Of a DNA stretch of 64,000 bases, positions 35,739 through 44,614 are shown one piece after another (the first letter of the stretch is position 1; each line of letters opens with the position of its first letter). The notes beneath the pieces were generated by a model that did no database searches, had not been told where the DNA came from, and saw only the letters and a list, made by a program, of their open reading frames with translations. The position numbers and the translations under genes are program-made. The stretch comes from JBFIHF01 sp964411125 (GTDB lineage: Bacteria; Myxococcota_A; Bradymonadia; Bradymonadales; Bradymonadaceae): the NCBI GenBank assembly GCA_964411125.1, contig CAYPJU010000023.1, forward strand, positions 1 to 64,000. Reading direction: 5' to 3'.

Positions 35739-38522
35739 ATGGGCACCTTTCGACGCGCAATCTTGCTCGGCGCCTTGTCGTTCCTCACCGCGTGCGGCTC
35801 GTGCGGGGAAGACGGAGCCAACAACGGCCCCGGCACCGACGGGAGCAACAACGGCGGCCTCACCTGCGGCGAGCTCGACTGCAGCGCGAACGCGTCATGC
35901 AACGACGACGGCGGCGCGCGGTGTGTCTGCAAGCCCGGCTACGAGGGAGACGGCCGCACGTGCTCCGAGATCACGACGGCGTGCGAATCGGACGACGACT
36001 GCGGCAACGGCACCTGCTCGGACGGCGAATGCGAGTGCGACATGGGCTACGCGCCCGACGGCTCGACGTGCGCGGACGCCGACGAATGCGCGACCGGCAC
36101 CGACGACTGCGACGAGCGAGCGACCTGCTCCAACACCGAAGGTTCGTTCGTCTGTACGTGCGGCGCCGGATGGATGGGGGACGGGTTCACCTGCCTCGAC
36201 CTCGACGAATGCGCGGCGGGGACCTACGACTGCGACGGCGAAAACTCGGCGTGCGTCAACACGGAAGGGGGCTACGAATGTGGGTGCGCCGACGGATTCA
36301 CGCTCGTCGGCGACTCGTGCGCGACCCTGGTCGACTGCAACGCGATGCCCGACGCGTGCGACGACAACGCCACGTGCACCGACACGCCCGACGGGTCGGC
36401 GTGCGCCTGCGACGATGGTTGGCGCGGCGATGGGACGACGTGCTTCGAGACGGGCTTCGCCGACGTCTCGGTCTCGGCCGACGGGGCGTGCGGACGGCGA
36501 AACGACGGCTCGGTCTGGTGCTGGGGCTACGGCGTACCGGCGGGCGAAGCATCGGGGCTGATCGTCCGCGGCATCCGCGACCGTCCGGTGCGCGAGAATT
36601 CGAACTCCACCTGGCGCGAGTTCGTCGGCGGATCGAACAGGTGGTGTGGCATCGAGACGGATGGCACGCTTCACTGCGTCGGCGCCGGCCGACAAGACTC
36701 GAAGGTAGGGACCGACTCGGACTGGAAACAGGTCGCCCCACACAAGGGATACGCCTTCGACATCTACACCTGTGCGCTCAAGGAAGACGGGACGCGGTGG
36801 TGCTGGGGGGTCAACGACCAGGGGCAGTTCGGCAACGGGACGACCGGGGGGAGCGAAGACCCAATCCAGGTCGACATGGAAGCGTGGACGCAGATCGAGC
36901 AATCGCAAGAGTTCGGTTGCGGCGTCCGCGCCGACTCGACGCTGTGGTGCTGGGGCTCGGGGAACGACGGGCAGTTCGGGGACCCGAGCATCTACGAAGC
37001 GCTCGACCCCGTGCAGCTCGGGACCGCCACCAACTGGGAGCGGGTGAGCGTAGGGAATCGAGGAGCGTGCGCCATTAACAGCGGTGGGGAGCTATGGTGC
37101 TGGGGCGGGCTGCTCGACGAGGAGTTTCGGCGCGAAGAGGGGCTCTGGAAGGATTACGAACTCGACGGGCTCAGCTTCCGCGAATGCGGCGTCCGCACCG
37201 ACGGCACCCTGTGGTGTTCGGGCCAGAACCTCTGGGGCGAACGAGGCGACGAAGATTTCCAGAACGGCGCGCTCGCCATGGGGAGCCAGGTCGGGACCGA
37301 CACCGACTGGGAGCAGGTCGGCGTCGGGCCCGGACACACCTGCGCCCGCAAGACGAGTGGCGACACCTACTGCTTCGGCCATAATGCGCTCGGGCAGCTC
37401 GGCATCGGGGGGCACGGCTTCCACACCACACCGCAAGCGGTCGACCCGGGCACCGCGTTCACCGCCGTCGCGGCCGGGCAGGCCCACACGTGCGCGATCA
37501 CCGTCGGCGGCCAATTGCGCTGCACCGGCAGCAACATCGCCGGTCACCTTGGGCTGGGGCAGAACGTCCTGCACGTTCAGAACTTCACCCGGGTCGGCAT
37601 GAACAGCGACTGGAAAAACGTCACGGCGGGGATTCAGCACACCTGCGCGACGCGCGGCAACGGAGGACTGTTCTGCGCCGGGTTCGGCGGAGGAGGACAG
37701 ACGGGGCTCGGGGAAGGCGCTCAGATCGCCGTCGAGATGCAGCGCGTCGGCCAGGCGTCGAACTGGGCCGACGTCGACGCGGCTCCCACATGGACCTGCG
37801 GGATCACGACGACCGGCCAGATCAGTTGCTGGGGCATCAACAAGGCGGGGCAGCTCGGCGACGGCGGCGTCGAGACCGCCTACACCCCGCAGCAGATCGG
37901 CACCAACCTCTGGAAGGAGATCACGACCTCCGGCTTCGTCGTCGAGGAGGGGCACACCTGCGCCATCGCATCCGACGACTCGCTGTACTGTTGGGGAAAG
38001 AACGATCTCGGTCAGGTCGGGGATGGTTCGATGGCAAACTCGATGGCGCCCGTGCAGGTCGACACCGGGCAATGGACGCAGATCGACGCCGGCGCCGCAC
38101 ACACGTGTGGCGTGAAGGCGGACGGCACGCTGTGGTGCTGGGGTGCCAATGCCAACGGACGGCTCGGCCTCGGGCAGAACAATCTGCAGGGGACCACCAT
38201 GCCGACGCAGGTCGGCAGCGCCACGGACTGGGCGCGGGTCTCGGCTGGCTACCTCAACACCTGCGCGGTCAAGACCAGCGGAACATTGTGGTGCTGGGGG
38301 GACGCTACCGCCGGGCTCGTGGGCCTCGGGGAAGTGCAGCCCGGCTTCGTCGCGGAGCCGACGCGAGTCGGCACCGCAAACAATTGGCAGTACGTCGAGA
38401 CCGACTACTTCGCGACCTGCGCCATCAAGCGGGACGGCGGCCTCTTCTGCTGGGGATTCAACCGCGACGGTCAGCTCGGCCTCGGCAACGCCTGGTACCA
38501 CGTTCCGCAGCTCGTCGAGTGA
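35739..38522 (+). CDS. EGF-like and RCC1-repeat lipoprotein
   Basis: A 927-residue lipoprotein (lipobox FLTAC, Cys 19). After a short Asn/Gly linker come about five Cys-rich EGF-like domains (about 40-240), two of them with calcium-binding DxDEC...N..GSF.C.C patterns. Residues 245-927 are RCC1/BNR-type repeats, each with a Cys-containing blade such as DGTLWCWGANANGRLGLG, predicted to form one or two seven-bladed propellers. Paired Cys in almost every blade suggest disulfides in an oxidising compartment. This architecture is typical of large surface proteins of Myxococcota; the ligand is unknown. Confidence 0.85.
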   Translation: MGTFRRAILLGALSFLTACGSCGEDGANNGPGTDGSNNGGLTCGELDCSANASCNDDGGARCVCKPGYEGDGRTCSEITTACESDDDCGNGTCSDGECECDMGYAPDGSTCADADECATGTDDCDERATCSNTEGSFVCTCGAGWMGDGFTCLDLDECAAGTYDCDGENSACVNTEGGYECGCADGFTLVGDSCATLVDCNAMPDACDDNATCTDTPDGSACACDDGWRGDGTTCFETGFADVSVSADGACGRRNDGSVWCWGYGVPAGEASGLIVRGIRDRPVRENSNSTWREFVGGSNRWCGIETDGTLHCVGAGRQDSKVGTDSDWKQVAPHKGYAFDIYTCALKEDGTRWCWGVNDQGQFGNGTTGGSEDPIQVDMEAWTQIEQSQEFGCGVRADSTLWCWGSGNDGQFGDPSIYEALDPVQLGTATNWERVSVGNRGACAINSGGELWCWGGLLDEEFRREEGLWKDYELDGLSFRECGVRTDGTLWCSGQNLWGERGDEDFQNGALAMGSQVGTDTDWEQVGVGPGHTCARKTSGDTYCFGHNALGQLGIGGHGFHTTPQAVDPGTAFTAVAAGQAHTCAITVGGQLRCTGSNIAGHLGLGQNVLHVQNFTRVGMNSDWKNVTAGIQHTCATRGNGGLFCAGFGGGGQTGLGEGAQIAVEMQRVGQASNWADVDAAPTWTCGITTTGQISCWGINKAGQLGDGGVETAYTPQQIGTNLWKEITTSGFVVEEGHTCAIASDDSLYCWGKNDLGQVGDGSMANSMAPVQVDTGQWTQIDAGAAHTCGVKADGTLWCWGANANGRLGLGQNNLQGTTMPTQVGSATDWARVSAGYLNTCAVKTSGTLWCWGDATAGLVGLGEVQPGFVAEPTRVGTANNWQYVETDYFATCAIKRDGGLFCWGFNRDGQLGLGNAWYHVPQLVE

Positions 38523-38553
38523 AGGCTTGGGGGAGGGAGCGCAACTCGGAGGC

Positions 38554-38600
38554 CTGAGGCTCGAGGTGTGAGGGCTGAGGCTCGAGGGCTGAGGCTCGAG
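38554..38600. repeat. Triple CTGAGGCTCGAG direct repeat
   Basis: The 12-mer CTGAGGCTCGAG occurs at 38554-38565, 38575-38586 and 38589-38600, with periods of 21 and 14 bases, both multiples of seven. The core CTCGAG is itself a palindrome. It starts about 30 bp after the RCC1 gene stop. Confidence 0.8.
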
Positions 38601-38829
38601 TTCGTGAGCGCGCGTCTCGCGCGACTCTCGAGGTGTGACGCGCGCAAGGCCACTCGGCCGCGAGCCCAGGAGCTCGGTCCGAGACAAACCCCTCGCGAGA
38701 TCCCAGCCCCCCTCCGCTTCGCTCCGGGCCCCTCGATGGGCCCGCCCCCATCGCCTTCGGACGCACCGCGGCCCCGACCAGCGAACCCGAGGTTTGCCGG
38801 CCTGTGCTGCAGTGCGACCGCCTCCCCCA

Positions 38830-38854
38830 CCTTCGAGTGGTCCTTGCTCGAAGG
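38830..38854 (+). other. Perfect hairpin before a strong RBS and mini-ORF
   Basis: CCTTCGAG (38830-38837) and CTCGAAGG (38847-38854) form a perfect 8-bp stem with a 9-base loop. It is followed directly by GGAGAGGAGGAAGC and an ATG at 38869, as in a leader or attenuator-like element; there is no T-run for termination. Confidence 0.5.
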
Positions 38855-38868
38855 GAGAGGAGGAAGCA

Positions 38869-38919
38869 ATGGCCACCTACGTTTTCGGCCGCCACCTCCA
38901 TCCGTTGCGAAAAAACTGA
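38869..38919 (+). CDS. Possible 16-codon peptide
   Basis: An ATG at 38869 lies six bases after a very good Shine-Dalgarno (GAGGAGG) and directs a 16-residue basic peptide MATYVFGRHLHPLRKN before a TGA. Codons are ordinary for the genome. Such tiny ORFs arise by chance, but the RBS is better than that of most full genes in this window, and a hairpin sits just upstream. Confidence 0.3.
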   Translation: MATYVFGRHLHPLRKN

Positions 38920-38992
38920 AAATTTCTCGGGCGCGCTCCTCGTTCACGAGCGGCGACGAAAGTTCGCCTGCCCCGCGATCCCACGCGCCGTT

Positions 38993-39021
38993 TTGCGCCT
39001 CCGGACCGAATTCGCTACAAC
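38993..39021 (+). promoter_or_regulatory. Candidate promoter of the Pro-Glu lipoprotein gene
   Basis: TTGCGC (38993-38998), a 17-bp spacer and TACAAC (39016-39021), about 33 bp before the ATG at 39055. Both boxes are only partial matches to sigma70 consensus. Confidence 0.35.
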
Positions 39022-39054
39022 GTCGCCGCTGTGCAATTCGACTCGGGTATCTGA

Positions 39055-39939
<885 letters not shown>

Positions 39940-39961
39940 AATCGCGGGCTCGGCGGACCGT

Positions 39962-40489
39962 CTACAAGTCGTAACGCAGGGTGACGCGGGTCGCGAAGCC
40001 GAACCCGAACGAGCCGAAGACGGCGAGGTCCGGCGCGAACTGCAGCCCGAGCCAGAGGTCGTCGGCGATCTTCGCCTCGAAGCCCGTCTCGAAGTAGAGC
40101 GCTGGCCGCGTCGCCGGGTCCTCGCCGCCGTACCAGAAGACCTGGTATTCGAACCCCGCGCCGATGTGCGGCCGCACCGAGCGGCCCGGTCGCATCAACT
40201 GCCGAACGCCGAGATCGATCGGGACGAAGGTGATCTCGGGCCCGGCGAGGAATCCGCTCGCCAGGCGTAGATTGAACCCGCGGTCGGCCCACGGGCGAAA
40301 CAGCACCTCCGGGCGCGCGCCGAAAGCGAGGCCGATCAGATCCGTTTCGGCGCCGACCCCCACCGACCAATGGTCCGCGAAGCTCGTGGCCTCGGTCACG
40401 GTGACGCTGGTGTCCTGGGCGTTCACCGTCGGGCTCCCGAGCATGAGGAGCATCGCGAAGAGAGATGCGAAGATCCTGTCAGTACGCAT
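39962..40489 (-). CDS. Exported beta-barrel-like protein
   Basis: A 175-residue protein with a cleavable signal peptide (MLLMLGSPTVNAQD) and alternating hydrophobic strands ending in an aromatic-basic terminus (FGFATRVTLRYDL), consistent with a small outer-membrane barrel (OmpW/OMP_b-brl style). Specific function unknown. Its start is 11 bases inside the end of the gene upstream, so it is the last of a three-gene operon. Confidence 0.65.
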   Translation of the reverse strand: MRTDRIFASLFAMLLMLGSPTVNAQDTSVTVTEATSFADHWSVGVGAETDLIGLAFGARPEVLFRPWADRGFNLRLASGFLAGPEITFVPIDLGVRQLMRPGRSVRPHIGAGFEYQVFWYGGEDPATRPALYFETGFEAKIADDLWLGLQFAPDLAVFGSFGFGFATRVTLRYDL

Positions 40490-41051
40490 AGTCGCTCCAG
40501 TCCCGAATCAGTCCGCCCCACCCGCCGTCGGAGAAGTCTTCCTCCACGCCGAAGCCGAGAGTGAAATCGCCGACTTCACCGTCGGGCGACCAGATCCACA
40601 CCTCGTAGTCGCCTTCCACCAACGCCAACGCGATCGGACCGCTCGAGTAGTACGCGCGGCGCATCACGGTCTCGAAGAGCGCTTCGCGTTCCCCGTCGTT
40701 TCGCTCCACGAAGACACCCACCCCATCGGGGACCTCACGCGGCAAGAACTCGCGGTCCGCGTCGGTGGGGGCGGGAAGTCCGGGCCCGACTACGGCGTAC
40801 GCCGGCCGAAAGTCCTCGAACTTCGCCTTGTGCTCCGTGAGGAGCTCGAACGGTAGCGCGAAGGGTTCCTCATGGGTCATCCGGACCGTGAAGACTTCGT
40901 CGCCCTCCTCGAAGGAGCCGACGAATGCGTAGCTGATCTGCGGTTTGGGGACGTCGAACTCGAAGTCCTCCGACGTCGTCGGTTGGTGCGCGCCGACGGC
41001 AGTGACCGCCGAAACGAGCGCCGCGGTGAGCCCCAGCGTTCGCCACTTCAT
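40479..41051 (-). CDS. Exported protein of unknown function
   Basis: A 190-residue protein with a signal peptide (MKWRTLGLTAALVSAVTAVGA). The mature part is beta-rich (IALALVEGDYEVWIWSPDG, VGDFTLGFGVEEDF), similar in feel to pre-peptidase or carbohydrate-binding sandwich domains, but no family is recognised. The ATG overlaps the preceding lipoprotein stop as ATGA; the frame is open further upstream but the signal peptide fixes 41051. Confidence 0.65.
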   Translation of the reverse strand: MKWRTLGLTAALVSAVTAVGAHQPTTSEDFEFDVPKPQISYAFVGSFEEGDEVFTVRMTHEEPFALPFELLTEHKAKFEDFRPAYAVVGPGLPAPTDADREFLPREVPDGVGVFVERNDGEREALFETVMRRAYYSSGPIALALVEGDYEVWIWSPDGEVGDFTLGFGVEEDFSDGGWGGLIRDWSDYAY

Positions 41052-41320
41052 GGTGCACACTCCCCGGGGGCTCCCGCCTGTTCCGCGTAGAACTCGAGCC
41101 CTCGCTCGCACGACTTCGTGCAGAGCTCTCCGCCCTCTTCCGATCCCCAACAGTCGCCGCTCGCTCGAAAGCGTTCGAGGTTCGTCTCGATCCCCATCGC
41201 GTCGTCACGCGCCTCGATGCAGGCGACGTAGGACGCGCATGCCGAACTCTGATCCACACCGCCCGCGCAACTGGCGAAGACGCCCGCCAGAATCGCGAGC
41301 CCCGACAATCTTGCTATCAT
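41048..41320 (-). CDS. Small Cys-rich lipoprotein
   Basis: A 90-residue lipoprotein (lipobox VFASC, Cys 18) with five or more further Cys in the mature part (SACASYVACIEARDD, GDCWGSEEGGELCTKSC), suggesting a disulfide-stabilised helical hairpin. It has an excellent AGGAGGAACG ribosome site before ATG 41320. First gene of the three-gene envelope operon running to 39962. Confidence 0.7.
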   Translation of the reverse strand: MIARLSGLAILAGVFASCAGGVDQSSACASYVACIEARDDAMGIETNLERFRASGDCWGSEEGGELCTKSCERGLEFYAEQAGAPGECAP

Positions 41321-41424
41321 CGTTCCTCCTGATGTTTCGACATCTTACCCATAGTAGCTACCGGGCTGCGTCCCCCCAGCTCTCGAATGGAAACAGTCCG
41401 GTGAGCGACGCCCCGGGCAGCTGG

Positions 41425-42264
41425 CTACCGCCGGGCAGGCAGGAGGGCCACCACGGCGAGGGAGACCGCGCAGAGGGTCTGCGCCGGTCCGACGGGAAGA
41501 TCCCATGCAAAGGCGAAGAAGTAGCCGAACAACGCACAAATCGCTCCGAGCGCCGCCCCGATCACCATCGAAGCCGTGAACGTGCGGCTGACCCGGATCG
41601 CCAGCAAAGCCGGGAGCACGCTGAACGCGAACGCCGGCAGAGCCCCCAGGACACGGCTCGTCACCGCGATCGCCACCGCGGTCGTCAGGAGGAACACCCC
41701 GTCGATCATACGGACGGGGAGACCTCGCACGCGAGCGTCGGTCGCATCGAGCAACAGCGCGACGAAGCCGCGCCGCCACCACAGGTGGATCGCGACGGTG
41801 ATCGCGAGGGTGGCTGCCAGAAGAGCCAACCGCTCGGGGACCACCGCCACGGCACTGCCGAACAGCAGCGACTCGACGTCGGCGATCTCCTGCACGATCC
41901 GCGTGCCGAGCACGAGCGTCCCTGCCGCGCCGAGCAGGAACGTCACGCCGAGCAGCGCGTCGCGACGCTCGGCGTCCGCGGAACGGTCGAGCATCAGCAT
42001 CGCCACGACCAGCGCGACGCAGGCCACCGAGCCCGCGGTCGGCGACGCCAGCCAGCCGGGCGCGCCGAGCTGCACCTGCGCGAAGAACGCCAGCGTCACC
42101 CCGAGGCTCGCCGTCTGAGACAGCGCGGCCGACAGGAAGACCATCCGGCGTAGGACCAGATAAACCCCCATCATCCCCAGCGCGCACCCCGCCATCATCC
42201 CGGCGAGGACCGAGTTACCGAGCAGTTCCCAAGACTCGGCGAAGAGCTGAAGCGACTCGATCAT
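41425..42264 (-). CDS. znuB: Metal ABC transporter permease (ZnuB-like)
   Basis: A 279-residue ABC-3 family permease with about eight TM helices (e.g. VLAGMMAGCALGMMGVYLVLR at the start and FSVLPALLAIRVS later). It would move zinc or manganese across the inner membrane with the ATPase encoded just upstream, whose stop overlaps this ATG (ATGA). The frame continues upstream through the ATPase gene in another phase; only ATG 42264 gives a family-like N-terminus. Last gene of the metal operon. Confidence 0.9.
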   Translation of the reverse strand: MIESLQLFAESWELLGNSVLAGMMAGCALGMMGVYLVLRRMVFLSAALSQTASLGVTLAFFAQVQLGAPGWLASPTAGSVACVALVVAMLMLDRSADAERRDALLGVTFLLGAAGTLVLGTRIVQEIADVESLLFGSAVAVVPERLALLAATLAITVAIHLWWRRGFVALLLDATDARVRGLPVRMIDGVFLLTTAVAIAVTSRVLGALPAFAFSVLPALLAIRVSRTFTASMVIGAALGAICALFGYFFAFAWDLPVGPAQTLCAVSLAVVALLPARR

Positions 42265-43001
42265 CGCTCGGCCTCGTCGAAGGCCTCGGAATGTTCGGCG
42301 AGGTCCCCATAGCGCCGCGCGACCCGTTCGTGTGCCATCACGTCGTGGAACGTCCCGCTCACGGCGAGCTCCCGCTCGCGGTCGAGCACGATGGCGTGGG
42401 TGGCGTGGCGTGCGGCCAACGACAGGTGGTGGCTCACCACGACCGCGGCGACGTCGTGCTCGCGACGGATCTCGGAGAGGAGCTCGAAGACCGCCCGCTC
42501 CGCCTCGACGTCCATCGACGCCGTCGGCTCGTCGAGCACCAGCAGGTGCGGTTCGCGCACCAGTGCCCTCGCGAGGAGCACGCGCTGGCGCTGACCGACA
42601 CTGAGTTCTCGGACCGCGTGGTCGGCCAGCTCGAGACAACCGGTGAGTCGCATCGCCCGCTCGACCGCAGCATCGGTATCGAGGAACGCCAGCGGCCGCA
42701 GGAACGACCACCCGGTGTCCGTCCCGAGCCGCACGACGTCCTCGACGCGCATCGGAACCGTCGGCGAGATCGCCGACTGCTGGGGGACGTAGCCCATGAC
42801 GTCGTGACACGAGACCTCCCCCGCCACCGGCTTCACGAGCCCCAGCAACGTCCGAACCAGGGTCGACTTCCCGGCGCCGTTCGGCCCGATGACGAGCCAC
42901 TCCTCACCGCGACGCACCTCGAAGGTGAGCGGTGGGAGGAGCGCCCTCCCCGCGTAGCCGACCTCGAGCGCGCGCGTCTCGATCGAGACGTCAGTGCTCA
43001 T
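42261..43001 (-). CDS. znuC: Metal ABC transporter ATP-binding protein (ZnuC-like)
   Basis: A 246-residue ATPase: Walker A IGPNGAGKST, Q-loop GYVPQQ, signature LSVGQRQRVLLARAL, Walker B LLVLDEPTASMD, switch His VSHHLS. Typical of cluster A-I (zinc/manganese) importers. ATG 43001 has a GGGAGGAGG site overlapping the end of the His-rich lipoprotein gene by 11 bases; its own stop overlaps the permease start. Zinc is favoured over manganese by the His-rich neighbours. Confidence 0.92.
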   Translation of the reverse strand: MSTDVSIETRALEVGYAGRALLPPLTFEVRRGEEWLVIGPNGAGKSTLVRTLLGLVKPVAGEVSCHDVMGYVPQQSAISPTVPMRVEDVVRLGTDTGWSFLRPLAFLDTDAAVERAMRLTGCLELADHAVRELSVGQRQRVLLARALVREPHLLVLDEPTASMDVEAERAVFELLSEIRREHDVAAVVVSHHLSLAARHATHAIVLDRERELAVSGTFHDVMAHERVARRYGDLAEHSEAFDEAER

Positions 43002-43710
43002 CCTCCTCCCCGGCATGCTCGTCGTGCTCGTCTTCGTGGTCGTGCCCCCCTTCCAGGTCGATGTCGGCCTCTATCGCGTCCGCCAGCCGTCCGCGAACCA
43101 GCGCGTCGGCTGCCGCGGGATCCGATTCGTCGAGCCCCTCGAAGAATTCGGACTCCAGCCGCAGCTCGACGGTCACCCCGACTTCGCCCACCTGACCCTC
43201 GACGTGTGCGTCGACCGAAGTGGCCGCGAACTCCTCCAGTTCGAGGGCGATCTCGAACGGTTCGCCGTCCCCGTTCGTCCCGCGCAGCACCATCGTTTCG
43301 ACCTCGAGCTCCACGCCCACGACGTCCCCCAGCGGGAGTCGGCAGTCGTCCGCACACTCCCCGAGGGCAAACTCTTCGGCACCATCGGTGAGCGTCACGG
43401 GGGCGTCGCTCAGCGCCTGCGACACGATCCACAGCTCGGCTTCTTCGTCCCCTTCCTCCCCCTCACCTCCATGATCGTGCTCGTGGTCATGCCCGGCTGC
43501 CTCCCCGGATGCGGCCTCGACGAGGAGAGCCACTTCATGGGCCGACACTTCGACCTCTTCGAGCTGTCCGCCCGAGGAGAGGGCCACGGGCCCTTCGAAC
43601 GAGGCCTCGACATCGAATGACGCAGTACCCCAAGCCTCTCCCGCCTCGTTGGCGCAGCCGGCGAGCATCGCGACCGTCATCACTGCGAAAACGCTATTTG
43701 CTGAGCGCAT
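42991..43710 (-). CDS. His-rich metal-binding lipoprotein
   Basis: A 239-residue lipoprotein (lipobox MLAGC, Cys 19). It has two His/Asp/Glu clusters, HDHEHDHGGEGEE near the middle and HDHEDEHDEHAGEEDEH at the C-terminus, the classic look of periplasmic zinc buffers or chaperones. Between them is beta-rich acidic sequence with a CADDC pair. It is sandwiched between the ZnuA-like and ZnuC-like genes with overlaps on both sides, so it is probably part of the importer, passing metal to the binding protein. Confidence 0.8.
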   Translation of the reverse strand: MRSANSVFAVMTVAMLAGCANEAGEAWGTASFDVEASFEGPVALSSGGQLEEVEVSAHEVALLVEAASGEAAGHDHEHDHGGEGEEGDEEAELWIVSQALSDAPVTLTDGAEEFALGECADDCRLPLGDVVGVELEVETMVLRGTNGDGEPFEIALELEEFAATSVDAHVEGQVGEVGVTVELRLESEFFEGLDESDPAAADALVRGRLADAIEADIDLEGGHDHEDEHDEHAGEEDEH

Positions 43711-44605
43711 CGTACAACCTCCTCGAACTTTCACGGACCATCTCGATGTAGCGCTGACCGGCATCGAACTTCGTCGCTCCGGGCAGCACCACGACTTCGC
43801 CTTTTGCCAGCTTCGCCAGCGAATTCGACGTCTCGCGCGGGTAGTACTCCTCTTGCACGATGACGTCGGCGCCGCTCGTGCGCATCAACTTCAGCACACC
43901 AGCGACGTGTTTGGGGTTGGGTGGAATGCCCGGCTTCGGCTCCACCGTCGTGACCTGTTCGAGGCCGAGCCAGCGGAACGTGTAGCCGAGCGATTCGTGA
44001 TAGGCGATCACGCGTTTCTTCGCGGCCGGGAGCTTCGCGAAACGCACCGCCTCCATACGGACGAAGTCCCAAAGCTCCGCCGTGAACTTCTTCGCGTTCG
44101 CGGCGTAGACCGCTTTCCCCTCCGGGTCGATCGCCGTCAGTCGATCCCGCAGCGCGTTTGCGATCGTGATCGCGGACGCGGGGTCACGGTAGAAGTGCGG
44201 GTTGCCGCCGGGGTGCACGTCCCCCTCGGAGCGGTCGACGCGGCGGTCGGTGCCGATGAGGTTCGCGTGACGCGAGGCCTCGAAGACCCCGTTTCCGCCG
44301 CGCAGCTTCGGGTTGCGAGCCTCGCGGACCAGCGGGTCGAGCCACCCCGACTCGAGGTCGAGGCCATTTCGAACGAGCAGGTCCGCCTTGTTGAGCGCCA
44401 GGACGAAGCTCGGGCGCGGATCGATGTAGTGCGGGTCCGCCGTAGCGGGCGCGAGGGATTCGACGTCCACGCGCTCCCCACCCACCTCGGCCACGATCGC
44501 GGCCAGGTCGGGTAGGGAGGCCACGACGCGAACCTCCGCGGTGGCGATCGCCGGGTACGCCAGAAAGACCAGCGAGACGAGCCATGTCGTCAGTATCGTT
44601 TTCAT
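43694..44605 (-). CDS. znuA: Metal ABC transporter substrate-binding protein (ZnuA-like)
   Basis: A 303-residue cluster A-I periplasmic binding protein with a signal peptide ending at YPAIATA. Metal ligands are visible: His in ADPHYIDP, His in GGNPHFYRDP, and His in VIAYHESLGY, with EEYYPRET carrying the fourth acidic ligand. The His-rich loop of E. coli ZnuA is short here; the separate His-rich lipoprotein next door may replace it. Delivers zinc (possibly manganese) to the ZnuB/C transporter. Overlaps the lipoprotein gene by 17 bases. Confidence 0.88.
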   Translation of the reverse strand: MKTILTTWLVSLVFLAYPAIATAEVRVVASLPDLAAIVAEVGGERVDVESLAPATADPHYIDPRPSFVLALNKADLLVRNGLDLESGWLDPLVREARNPKLRGGNGVFEASRHANLIGTDRRVDRSEGDVHPGGNPHFYRDPASAITIANALRDRLTAIDPEGKAVYAANAKKFTAELWDFVRMEAVRFAKLPAAKKRVIAYHESLGYTFRWLGLEQVTTVEPKPGIPPNPKHVAGVLKLMRTSGADVIVQEEYYPRETSNSLAKLAKGEVVVLPGATKFDAGQRYIEMVRESSRRLYDALSK

Positions 44606-44614
44606 GGTGTGCTC

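Larger units (their letters stand above)
38523..39054. other. 532-bp intergenic stretch with repeats, hairpin and AT-rich 3' part
   Basis: No convincing long gene is seen in this stretch. It contains, in order: a triple CTGAGGCTCGAG repeat, a C/G-rich part with a palindrome at 38603-38635, a perfect 8-bp hairpin with strong RBS and a 16-codon ORF after it, an AT-richer patch at 38908-38930, and a promoter-like pair before the next gene. Open antisense frames here (for example 38458-38901) have poor composition and no family likeness. Confidence 0.6.
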
